A DNA stretch of 32,583 nucleotides. Origin: Flavobacterium psychrophilum (GTDB lineage: Bacteria > Bacteroidota > Bacteroidia > Flavobacteriales > Flavobacteriaceae). Position numbers and translations under genes: made by a program. This document shows positions 6,895 through 15,639 of this stretch, in pieces. Under the pieces are notes generated by a model. That model made no database searches. It was not told the origin of the DNA and saw nothing but the letters and a program-made list of their open reading frames with translations. Where the stretch lies: contig CAMBOW010000009.1 of the NCBI GenBank assembly GCA_945869365.1, positions 1 through 32,583 on the forward strand. The letters run 5' to 3'. Position 1 is the stretch's first letter, and every line of letters begins with the position of its first letter.

Positions 6895-9714
6895 ATGAAA
6901 ACAAGAAAAATCATTCAATTTGTATTGATTGCTTGCTTTTGGATCTTTTCAGTTGATTCAAATGCGCAAGAATTACCACCTATTGTAAAGTACACACCAA
7001 CGGCTTACAATGCGGGAAACCAAAATTGGATGATCTCGCAAGGGAGCAATCATTTCTTGTTTTTTGCTAATAATGATGGACTCCTAGAATACAATGGCTC
7101 CACTTGGACTTTGTATCCCACGCCCAACGAAACCATTATGCGATCGGTAAAAGTGATCGACAAAAAAATCTACACGGGCTGTTATATGGAATTTGGGTAT
7201 TGGAAACGCCAACTTAATGGCCGTTTGCAGTATACTTCATTGAGCGATAAAATTAAATCTAAAATTCTCGATGATGAGCAATTTTGGAATATACTTAGCG
7301 TAGACCAATGGTTGCTGTTTCAATCGTTGAATCGCATTTATATATATGACACCAAGACCGGCGGCTTTAAAATTGTGAGCAGCAAATCAATCATTACCAA
7401 AGCCTTTAAAACCAATGCTGCGGTTTATTTTCAGTCCATGAACGAGGGCTTATTTGAAATTGAAAATGGCTCGTCCAAGTTAATTTCAAATCATCCTGTG
7501 CTTCAAAGCAATAAAATAAGTAACATCATTGCCACAGAAAGCGGTTTATTGATACTCACGCATTTCAACGGCTTTTATAAACTCACCGGCAACACGCTCA
7601 CCAAATCCGAAACTGAAGCAGATGCCGTGTTTGCCCAGAATAGCATTTACAGCAGTACCCAATTGTCTGATGGAAATTTTGCTATAGGTACTGTTTCCAA
7701 TGGAATTTATGTATTGAGTAGTACAGGAAAAATTAAATACCACATAACTCAAAATAGAGGGCTTAGCAACAATACGGCTTTGTCTTTGTTTGAAGATGCC
7801 GATAAGAATTTGTGGATTGGATTAGACAACGGCATCAATTGCATTAATTTGCAATCACCGGTAAAGAGTTTCTCTGACGATACGGGTATTTTGGGCACCG
7901 TATATACTTCCAAATTGTTCCAAGGCAAATTGTACATCGGAACCAACCAAGGATTGTTTTGCAAAAACTACAACTCCAACGAACAATTTCAGTTTATACC
8001 CGGCACGAAAGGGCAGGTGTGGTTCTTGTTTAGTTTTGAAGGCACGCTGTTTTGTGGACACGATTCGGGTACTTTTGTTGTAGCAGCCAATTCGGCTAAA
8101 CTTATTTTTTCTCAGTCGGGAACCTGGAAGTTTGAGCCTTTACAGGGAATTAGTTCGCTCTTGTTGCAAGGAAATTATTACGGGATTTCGGTTTTACAAA
8201 AAGTAAATAACCAATGGATGTTTCGCAATAAAGTTGCAGGATTTGATTACTCCGCCAAATATTTTGAATTGACGCCCAAGCTCGAGCTATACATTAGTCA
8301 TGAATACAAAGGTGTGTTTCGAATGCAACTGGAAAAAACACTGCACAAAGCCACTGCATTTTATACCTACAAAACACCGAGTAAGGGCAAAAACGCCTGT
8401 TTAACCCAATTTAATAATACCATTTATTATGCCTACAAAGACGGGATTCTAAAGCTCAATCAGCAATCCAAGCAATTTGAAAAAGACAAGCAATTGAGTG
8501 CAATTTTTGAAAAAGATGAATTTACATCTGGCAATATGATTGTCGATCAATCGAACAAAATATGGTTGTTTTCTAAAAATTACATTCATTATTTCACACT
8601 CAACAAATTGAGTTACAACCTCAAGCAAAATGCCATTCCAATTCCGTCATCACTCACCAATTCGATGTCTGGCTATGAGAATATTTCACAGCTATACAAT
8701 TCAGTCTATTTGATTGGCACCACCGACGGCTACTACACCATCAATATTAACGATCTGAGTTTCAAGAATTACAGTGTTTCTCTAGCCAATGTGGCCATCA
8801 ACCAACTCAATGAGAATAGTATCAATTGTTCGATAGCCGAGGAAGGGGATTTTAATGCCAAAGAAAACAACATCACTTTTAGCTATACGGTGCCCGAATA
8901 CAACAAGTACATCAATGCCGAATACCAATATGCACTCGAGGGAATTCAAGACGAGTGGAGTGAGTGGAGTGCCAAACCAACGGTTAATTTCAAAAACTTA
9001 GCAGCAGGGGATTATGTGTTTCGGGTGCGGGCTAAAATTGCCAACTCGTCTCCAGACAACATTGCCGAGTACAAGTTTTCGATTGCAAAACCTTGGTATG
9101 CCACCAATTTTGCTATGATTTTGTATTTGTTAATTGCCTTTGTAATTGCGCATTTCATCAACCGAGCCTACCAAAAATTCTATCAAAAGCAACGGGAAAA
9201 ACTCATTGAAGAAAATAATTTATTGCTGGAAATTAAAGAACTAGAAAACGAGCAACAGCTCATGAAGTTGCGCAACGAACAGTTGTCACATGATGTTGAC
9301 ACCAAAAGTCGTGAATTGGCAGTTTCAACCATGAGCCTCATCAAGAAAAACGAATTACTTGCCGTGATTAAAGAGGATTTGAAAAAAACCTCAGAAGATG
9401 GCAGCCGTAGTTTGAAGTCGGTGATTTCGACCATTACCAAAAACATTTCGGAAGAGGATACCTGGAATGTATTTAAAGAGGCGTTTGATACTGCCGACAA
9501 GGACTTTTTGAAGAAAGTAAAACAAGCCCATGCTTCCCTAACCCCAAATGATTTACGTTTGTGTGCCTATTTGCGTTTGAATTTGTCCTCCAAAGAAATT
9601 GCCCCCTTATTGAATATATCTGTTCGAAGTATTGAGATAAAACGATATCGTTTGCGCAAAAAAATGGAATTGCCGCACGAGCAAGGATTGGTTGAATACA
9701 TTTTGTCTATTTAA
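6895..9714 (+). CDS. SusR-like membrane-spanning PUL regulator (propeller/Y_Y_Y sensor, LuxR-type HTH)
   Basis: The protein has 939 residues from the ATG at 6895, chosen because it opens a good signal sequence (MKTRKIIQFVLIAC...SNAQ); the 25 upstream in-frame codons cover the terminator. Residues ~30-650 carry propeller-like repeats (for example NLWIGLDNGINCI). A Y_Y_Y domain lies at about 660-735 (YQYALEG, DEWSEWS, GDYVFRVRA), then one membrane span (about 737-757), a charged coiled coil (about 762-835) and a C-terminal helix-turn-helix (about 882-938, LSSKEIAPLLNISVRSIEIKR). There is no histidine kinase or receiver domain. This matches the SusR type, which senses oligosaccharide in the periplasm and activates its PUL. 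It sits between the T9SS genes and susC and probably controls both. Confidence 0.9.
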   Translation: MKTRKIIQFVLIACFWIFSVDSNAQELPPIVKYTPTAYNAGNQNWMISQGSNHFLFFANNDGLLEYNGSTWTLYPTPNETIMRSVKVIDKKIYTGCYMEFGYWKRQLNGRLQYTSLSDKIKSKILDDEQFWNILSVDQWLLFQSLNRIYIYDTKTGGFKIVSSKSIITKAFKTNAAVYFQSMNEGLFEIENGSSKLISNHPVLQSNKISNIIATESGLLILTHFNGFYKLTGNTLTKSETEADAVFAQNSIYSSTQLSDGNFAIGTVSNGIYVLSSTGKIKYHITQNRGLSNNTALSLFEDADKNLWIGLDNGINCINLQSPVKSFSDDTGILGTVYTSKLFQGKLYIGTNQGLFCKNYNSNEQFQFIPGTKGQVWFLFSFEGTLFCGHDSGTFVVAANSAKLIFSQSGTWKFEPLQGISSLLLQGNYYGISVLQKVNNQWMFRNKVAGFDYSAKYFELTPKLELYISHEYKGVFRMQLEKTLHKATAFYTYKTPSKGKNACLTQFNNTIYYAYKDGILKLNQQSKQFEKDKQLSAIFEKDEFTSGNMIVDQSNKIWLFSKNYIHYFTLNKLSYNLKQNAIPIPSSLTNSMSGYENISQLYNSVYLIGTTDGYYTININDLSFKNYSVSLANVAINQLNENSINCSIAEEGDFNAKENNITFSYTVPEYNKYINAEYQYALEGIQDEWSEWSAKPTVNFKNLAAGDYVFRVRAKIANSSPDNIAEYKFSIAKPWYATNFAMILYLLIAFVIAHFINRAYQKFYQKQREKLIEENNLLLEIKELENEQQLMKLRNEQLSHDVDTKSRELAVSTMSLIKKNELLAVIKEDLKKTSEDGSRSLKSVISTITKNISEEDTWNVFKEAFDTADKDFLKKVKQAHASLTPNDLRLCAYLRLNLSSKEIAPLLNISVRSIEIKRYRLRKKMELPHEQGLVEYILSI

Positions 9715-9728
9715 TATTCCAATGTTAA

Positions 9729-9926
9729 ACTATACAATACCACAACAAAATACCGAATAAAAATGAAATTTACCTGTTGTAAAGAAGAAGTAGAATAAGC
9801 ATTATCCTAGTAATAACAAATGATTAAGGTTGTTTTAGTCGTGTTGTAGTGGGATTAAAAATAAATTAATACGTGTATGTTTTTTGTTGTGGTTAAATAA
9901 GAAGAATCCAATATAAACTATACTAC
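9729..9926 (+). promoter_or_regulatory. susC upstream region with repeated operator-like words
   Basis: The 239 bases before susC contain CTATACAA (9730-9737, reverse complement of TTGTATAG) followed directly by TACCACAACA (9738-9747). Two reversed copies of the second word lie at 9842-9850 (TGTTGTAGT) and 9885-9893 (TGTTGTGGT). A further AAACTATACTAC (9915-9926) is a near match to the first word. No exact TAnnTTTG box is present; TACTTTTA at 9924-9931 is the nearest. The same words occur upstream of the T9SS genes, so a common regulator is inferred. Confidence 0.5.
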
Positions 9927-9953
9927 TTTTAAAATTCACAAATTAATAAAAAC

Positions 9954-12900
9954 ATGAAGTCAAAAATTGTATTGTATTTCGTTTTGCTTATCTCAGCTTT
10001 GGGTTACTCCCAAAACTATGATGTGGGTGGAACAGTTAAAGATGCTGAATCGGGTGCAGTAATACCAGGAGTAAATATAGTTTCCTCCGGAGGCAAATCG
10101 GCCAGTACTGACCTGAATGGAACCTTTGTTTTAAATGGAGTTCCAGCAGGATCAACCCTTGTTTTTTCCTATTTAGGGTACAAGGATAGCAGTATTAAAA
10201 TAAACAAATCAAATACCAATTTGGTTATCGCACTCAAATCAGATGTGCAATCGCTAGAACAAGTTGTTGTAATTGGGTATGGCTCACAAAAGAAGAAAGA
10301 CGTTACAGGAGCCGTTGGGTTTGTGGATTCTAAGACCATTGATAAACTTAAACCCATTAAGATAGAACAAGCACTTACTGGAACTTTAGCGGGAGTTACC
10401 GTTACATCTCAGTCGGGTGCGCCAGGAGCTGGTTTGGATATTCGAATTCGTGGTGTGCAAAGTAACTTAGATAATTCACCTTTATATATAGTTGACGGAA
10501 ATATTTCCGATCCAAGTATATTAAATCCGAGCGACATCGAATCGATTACGGTGTTAAAAGATGCACAAGCAGCCATCTATGGTGTTCGTGGTGCAAATGG
10601 AGTAGTGATCATTAAAACCAAAATGGGTAAGCGTAACTCAAAAACTGCGTTTAGCTACAATTCCTACAGTGGTTCGCAAAGCACCACCAAGAAATTATCC
10701 TTATTGAATGCTACAGAATATGCGTTGTTGTTAAATGAAAGTTATGCCAATGGAGGAAGACCATTGCCTTACCCCAATGTAAATGGAATAGGTTCAGGAA
10801 CCGATTGGCAAAATGAAGTATTTGACTCTGCTGCACCAATGCAAAGTCACGATATTAGTGTGTCGGGTGGTTCTGAAAAGATCAATTATGCGTTAAGTGG
10901 TTCTGATTTGACCCAAAGTGGAATTGTAGGTTCTGACAAATCAGGTTTTAAACGAAATACTTTAATGATGTCGATCAATGCTGATTTGAATGACAAATTA
11001 AAGCTGCAAACAACTGTAAATTACGTATTCGTAAACCGTAAATCATTAAATGAAAACGGATTAGGGTCGGTATTGTTTAATGCAGTTAATACACCAGCAA
11101 CCTTAAGTCCAAGAGATGAAAATAGCAACTTTACTTTGGTGCCAAGTACACCAGGTTTTGGTATTGAGGTAATTAATCCATTGGCTCAAATAGACAATAC
11201 CTACAACGACTACAACGGAAAACGAATTAGTGGCGTGAGCACCTTGGATTATGCCTTTTTAAAAGACTTTAACCTTACTACACGAATTGGAGCCAATACC
11301 TTTAACTCAGAAGGTAAAACGTTCAATAAAATTGTGAACTATGGTGGTAAGGTATTTGACGTAACCCGAAGCTCGGTGAACCAAAATGCCATCAACGACA
11401 ACAGTTATGTGTTTGATATGTATTTAACGTACAAAAAAGTGTTCCTAGACAACCACAATGTAACGGCAGTATTTGGAACGTCAAACTCAAAAGTATGGGG
11501 GAACGGTTTGTTTGCTACCGGATATGACATTCCTAATAATTCATGGGATTTTGCCGACATCAGTTTGGCAACAGGTGCAACAACTACCCGCGATGTAGGA
11601 TCATATACCTATGATGACCGATTGAATTCTTACTTTGTACGTATGCAATATGATTACAGTGGGAAATACCTGTTTTCTGGGATGTTGCGTCGTGACTCTT
11701 CTACTAAATTTGGACCTGATAATGCAGTGGCCTATTTTCCATCAGCAACCGCTGGATGGATTGCTTCAAAAGAAGGCTTCATGGATAATTTTAAATCCAT
11801 CAATTTCATGAAAGTTCGTGCCAGTTATGGTGTGTTAGGGAATGATAAAATTCCATCCAATGGCTATGTAGGGTATTTAAATGGCGAAGGCGTTTATGTG
11901 TTTGATAATACCATTACTACTGGAGTTGCCATTGGCGCTTTGGCTAATCCTAGTTTGAAATGGGAGAATGCCCGTAAATTTGACGTGGGAGTTGATTTGA
12001 AATTTTTCAGCAACAAATTAGATGTTACCTACGATTATTTTATTGAAACACGTGAAGACCTCTTAATTGCTGGATTACCTGTTTCTGGTATTACAGGTGT
12101 AGGCGGTCCCGGAGGATATCCACCAACCGTAAATGCTGGATCTACCCGCAACGTTGGACATGAGATGTCGTTGGGTTGGAACCAAAAAATTGGCAACGAC
12201 TTTTCGTTTAGTGTGAATTACAACGTAACAACTATTGCCAATATGGTAACCAATGTTAATAATGGTACTGGTGTGTTGCAAAGTGGCTCGTTTGGAATAG
12301 GCCAACAGCCTATTGCTCGTATGGAAAAAGGTTACTCTATTGGGTATTTCTATGGTTTACAAACCGATGGAATTTTTCAAAACCAAGCACAAGTTGATGC
12401 ACATCCTTCACAACTTGCTTTAGGAGCGGTGGCTCAACCAGGAGACATTCGATTCAAAGATGTGAACGGAGACGGGGTAATTAATTTAAATGACCGTACC
12501 AAAGTAGGTAGTCCGTTAGCTGATTATACAATGGGTTTCAACCTAAGTATGAACTATAAAAACTTTGATTTTGCTGCCTATTCTTATGCGTCCTTAGGAA
12601 ACGACATGGTGCGTAACTACGAGCGTTCTGTTTCGGATCTGAATAAGATGAATTACAACTTGGGTCGTTGGACCGGAGAAGGTACAAGCAATGTGGTGCC
12701 AAGGGTTACTACAGAGGCCACTACCAATAATTTATTCTCTGATTATTTTGTAGAGGATGCTTCTTTTTGGCGCATTCAAAACATACAATTGGGCTACACC
12801 CTTGCCAATTCAGTTACGCAACAAGTGGGTATTTCTAAATTGCGTTTATATACTAGCATGTTAAATCCATTTACATTTACAAAATACCGTGGATTTGACC

Positions 12901-12998
12901 CAACAGGTTCAAATGGAGCAGCTATTGGCGGAGGTATTGATTATGGATTTTATCCGTCTCCTCAAGTATTTATTTTGGGACTTAATCTTAACTTTTAA
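9954..12998 (+). CDS. susC: SusC/RagA-family TonB-dependent outer-membrane transporter
   Basis: The 1014-residue protein has a signal peptide (ending about GYSQ, residue 20), a carboxypeptidase D regulatory-like domain (about 23-95, VGGTVKDAESGAVIPGVNI), and a linker with VVVIGYGSQKKKDVTGAV, typical of the SusC class before the plug. The plug (about 110-220) contains IRIRGVQS, PLYIVDGN and YGVRGANGVVIIKT, and the remainder is beta-barrel ending in an outer-membrane-type NLNF. It imports oligosaccharides into the periplasm with TonB energy, with SusD as its lid. It opens a six-gene operon; susD follows after 11 bases. The substrate is not readable from the protein; neighbouring GH16 and GH3 enzymes indicate a beta-1,3-glucan. 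The symbol is used by homology. Confidence 0.96.
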   Translation: MKSKIVLYFVLLISALGYSQNYDVGGTVKDAESGAVIPGVNIVSSGGKSASTDLNGTFVLNGVPAGSTLVFSYLGYKDSSIKINKSNTNLVIALKSDVQSLEQVVVIGYGSQKKKDVTGAVGFVDSKTIDKLKPIKIEQALTGTLAGVTVTSQSGAPGAGLDIRIRGVQSNLDNSPLYIVDGNISDPSILNPSDIESITVLKDAQAAIYGVRGANGVVIIKTKMGKRNSKTAFSYNSYSGSQSTTKKLSLLNATEYALLLNESYANGGRPLPYPNVNGIGSGTDWQNEVFDSAAPMQSHDISVSGGSEKINYALSGSDLTQSGIVGSDKSGFKRNTLMMSINADLNDKLKLQTTVNYVFVNRKSLNENGLGSVLFNAVNTPATLSPRDENSNFTLVPSTPGFGIEVINPLAQIDNTYNDYNGKRISGVSTLDYAFLKDFNLTTRIGANTFNSEGKTFNKIVNYGGKVFDVTRSSVNQNAINDNSYVFDMYLTYKKVFLDNHNVTAVFGTSNSKVWGNGLFATGYDIPNNSWDFADISLATGATTTRDVGSYTYDDRLNSYFVRMQYDYSGKYLFSGMLRRDSSTKFGPDNAVAYFPSATAGWIASKEGFMDNFKSINFMKVRASYGVLGNDKIPSNGYVGYLNGEGVYVFDNTITTGVAIGALANPSLKWENARKFDVGVDLKFFSNKLDVTYDYFIETREDLLIAGLPVSGITGVGGPGGYPPTVNAGSTRNVGHEMSLGWNQKIGNDFSFSVNYNVTTIANMVTNVNNGTGVLQSGSFGIGQQPIARMEKGYSIGYFYGLQTDGIFQNQAQVDAHPSQLALGAVAQPGDIRFKDVNGDGVINLNDRTKVGSPLADYTMGFNLSMNYKNFDFAAYSYASLGNDMVRNYERSVSDLNKMNYNLGRWTGEGTSNVVPRVTTEATTNNLFSDYFVEDASFWRIQNIQLGYTLANSVTQQVGISKLRLYTSMLNPFTFTKYRGFDPTGSNGAAIGGGIDYGFYPSPQVFILGLNLNF

Positions 12999-13009
12999 TC
13001 TACAAGACG

Positions 13010-14494
13010 ATGAAAAAATACAGTATTTATACCCTTATTTTATTTGCAGTTAGTTCTGCTGTAGTGGTTTCCTGTTCGGACGAATTTGTGGACAGAAAAG
13101 CACCTTATTCTATTGATTCCGAAAATTATTTCAATTCTGAATCCGATTACAACCAAGCCTTGATAGGTGCCTATGACATGTTGCATTCTACTTATTTGAA
13201 TGTCATGATGGGCGAAATTGCCTCTGACAACACCGCTTCTGGTGGCGAAAGCGCCATCGACGTAATTGGAATTCAACAAATTGACGACATGATACATACA
13301 CCAGCCAATCCACAATTGAAAAATGTGTGGGACTGGATGTTTGCTGGCGTTCAACGTTGCAACTACATCATGGAGTTTAAAGACAAAACCGATTTTACCA
13401 ACAAACCACAAGTGCTAGCAGAAACCCGTTTCTTACGTGCCTACTACCATTTTGAATTGGTAAAATGGTTTGGTGGAATACCCTTAAATGGTGACAAACG
13501 TTTTTCTACAGAAGACGTAACTCGAGTACCGCGTGCTTCTGTGCAAGATGTTTATGCCAGCATCGAAGCTGATTTAGTTTATGCCGTTGCCAATTTAAAA
13601 ACCAAAGCCGAAAATCCAATCAAAGGGAGAGCGACCAAAGGAGCTGCTCAGGCCTTGTTGGGTAAAGTATATTTGTACCAAGAAAAATATGTAGATGCGG
13701 CTAATGTATTGGAAGACTTAATTTCATCAGGCAGTTACGGTTTAGAATCCGATTACAACTCAATTTTCGAAAGCAACGGTGAAAATAACAATGAGTCTGT
13801 ATTTGAAGTACAATACACTGATCAAGAAGGAGCAAGTTTTGATTGTTTGCAGTGTAGTGAAGGAAATGTGGCTGTAGGATTTAATGGCATTCGTAACTAT
13901 TCGGGTCCATTGTTTGAGTCTGGATATAGCTTTAACGTTCCTCGTCAAGAAGTAGTTGATGCGTTTGAGTTGGGCGACCGTCGTAAAGATGTCGCTATAC
14001 TTGATATCGTGTCTTGGGCTGCGGCAAATAATGCCTCTTATGGTGTGGGTTATAAACACACGGGTTATTTCAACAGAAAATACATACCACGTGCAGGTGA
14101 TGCCAATATTGGTGACCAAAACTTAACCAACCCAAACAATTACCGTGCGATTCGTTATGCCGATGTTTTGTTGATGGCTGCTGAGGCTTTAAACCGAGGT
14201 GGTATTGACGATACAAAAGCACGTACCTATCTGAATAATGTGCGACGCAGAGCATTTGGTGATACCAATCACGATACTCCTCTGGTAACAGGATCAAACC
14301 TTACCGAGTTGATTCTTACCGAACGCCGTGTTGAACTTGTAGGCGAGGGGCACCGTTTCTTTGATTTGGTGCGAACTGGAAAAGCAGCTGCTGAGATTGA
14401 AGGATTTAGTGCAGGAAAAAATGAAATCTTTCCTTTACCTATAGAAGAAATTCAATTTTCAAATGGAAATTGGCAACAAAATCCTGGGTATTAA
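13010..14494 (+). CDS. susD: SusD/RagB-family nutrient-binding lipoprotein
   Basis: The 494-residue protein carries a lipoprotein signal with lipobox VVSC (Cys22) followed by SDE, an acidic start consistent with surface export in Flavobacteria. Family landmarks are the early FNSESDYNQALIGAYDML segment, AETRFLRAYYHFELVKWFGGIPL, repeated helices of the TPR-like core, YRAIRYADVLLMAAEALNRGG, LTERRVELVGEGHRFFDLVRTG and a C-terminal IFPLP...NPGY. SusD binds glycan over the SusC channel and acts as its lid. It lies directly behind susC and before another surface lipoprotein, as expected for a PUL core. Confidence 0.96.
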   Translation: MKKYSIYTLILFAVSSAVVVSCSDEFVDRKAPYSIDSENYFNSESDYNQALIGAYDMLHSTYLNVMMGEIASDNTASGGESAIDVIGIQQIDDMIHTPANPQLKNVWDWMFAGVQRCNYIMEFKDKTDFTNKPQVLAETRFLRAYYHFELVKWFGGIPLNGDKRFSTEDVTRVPRASVQDVYASIEADLVYAVANLKTKAENPIKGRATKGAAQALLGKVYLYQEKYVDAANVLEDLISSGSYGLESDYNSIFESNGENNNESVFEVQYTDQEGASFDCLQCSEGNVAVGFNGIRNYSGPLFESGYSFNVPRQEVVDAFELGDRRKDVAILDIVSWAAANNASYGVGYKHTGYFNRKYIPRAGDANIGDQNLTNPNNYRAIRYADVLLMAAEALNRGGIDDTKARTYLNNVRRRAFGDTNHDTPLVTGSNLTELILTERRVELVGEGHRFFDLVRTGKAAAEIEGFSAGKNEIFPLPIEEIQFSNGNWQQNPGY

Positions 14495-14534
14495 TTCCTG
14501 ATTTAGTTCTATCTAACTATTATAAATAAATAAA

Positions 14535-15629
14535 ATGAAAAAAATATTTCTTACAATTATTGCACTTGGTCTTTTGACCAATTGTACCCTTGAAAACAAG
14601 GATGTAGATTTAGCTGGAATCAATGCGCCTGAAAATATATCGGCCTTGATGACTATTGCACAAGACAATTCCGGAAAAGTTACCATTACTCCGCGAGGTC
14701 AAGGTGTTGCTCAATACGAAGTGTTTTTTGGTGACTCGACTACAGAACCTGCTGTGGTGTCTCCGGGTCAATCGGTTATTCATACCTATCTTTCAGAAGG
14801 TAATTTTACCGTGAGAATTATCGGTATTTCCTTAAACGGAAAACGGACAGAAGTTACCCAAGATTTAACGATCTCCTTCTTGCCTCCTGCCAATTTAGTT
14901 GCAACCATTGTAAAAACAGATCTTACGGTAACGGTTGCCGCTACAGCTGATTTAGAGACTTATTTTGAAGTTTATTTTGGTGACGTGAGCAATGAAGTTC
15001 CTGTATTATTTAACGAAGGAGAAACCATTTCACATGATTACACGGCATTAGGTACCTACGTAGTGAAAGTGGTAGCCAAAAATGGTGGGTCCGTTTCACT
15101 AGAATACACAGAAAATGTTCAGATTAGCAGTGCCTTTCCAATAAGCGCTGCGCCAACACCTACGTTTGCACAATCAAATGTAATCTCATTATTTTCTGGT
15201 ACGTACAATAATGTACCCGTAGACACCTGGAGAACTTCGTGGTCAGCTGCAACATTAACAGATGTTCTTATTTCAGGAAATGCTACAAAAAAATATTCTT
15301 CATTAAATTACGTAGGAATTGAAACCGTAGCCAACCAAATTAATGTAAGCACGATGACTCATTTTCATGTGGATTACTGGACGCCAAACATGACTGCTTT
15401 TCGTGTGAAATTAGTCGATTTTGGTGCAAATGCATCCTTTGCTGGTGGTGATGACGTTGAACATGAATTGTCTTTTGTCCCTACACAAAGTGGATGGAAT
15501 ACCTTAGATATTCCCCTTTCCAATTTTGCGGGTTTAATTACAAGAAACCATATAGCTCAGCTTATCTTTTCAGGTAATCCTTCCGGACAGGGCACAGTTT
15601 ATATAGATAATATTTACTTTCACAATTAA
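14535..15629 (+). CDS. Surface glycan-binding lipoprotein (SusE/F position), two PKD-like domains plus shared module
   Basis: The 364-residue protein has a lipoprotein signal with Cys17 (LLTNC). Two PKD-like beta-sandwich domains follow, about residues 35-115 and 118-195, with parallel motifs YEVFFGDSTTEP / FEVYFGDVSNEV and GNFTVRI / GTYVVKV. Residues 202-364 are the third copy of the module in the 627-aa T9SS protein (AAPTPT, VDTWRTSW, KKYSSLNYVG, YWTPNMTAFRVKLVDFGA, HIAQLIFSG). PKD domains usually act as spacers, so the terminal module is the likely binding part. Position between susD and a GH16 gene is that of a surface glycan-binding protein. Function is inferred from context; I cannot name a CBM family. 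Confidence 0.85.
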   Translation: MKKIFLTIIALGLLTNCTLENKDVDLAGINAPENISALMTIAQDNSGKVTITPRGQGVAQYEVFFGDSTTEPAVVSPGQSVIHTYLSEGNFTVRIIGISLNGKRTEVTQDLTISFLPPANLVATIVKTDLTVTVAATADLETYFEVYFGDVSNEVPVLFNEGETISHDYTALGTYVVKVVAKNGGSVSLEYTENVQISSAFPISAAPTPTFAQSNVISLFSGTYNNVPVDTWRTSWSAATLTDVLISGNATKKYSSLNYVGIETVANQINVSTMTHFHVDYWTPNMTAFRVKLVDFGANASFAGGDDVEHELSFVPTQSGWNTLDIPLSNFAGLITRNHIAQLIFSGNPSGQGTVYIDNIYFHN

Positions 15630-15639
15630 CTTTTTTACA

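Noticed and set aside
6895..9714. Hybrid two-component system (HTCS)
   Set aside because: There is no histidine kinase, ATPase or receiver domain; only sensor, one membrane span, coiled coil and HTH, so a SusR-like one-component regulator fits.
13040..14119. Antisense frames of 119-123 aa in susD
   Set aside because: They lie opposite clear SusD landmarks and have no independent support.
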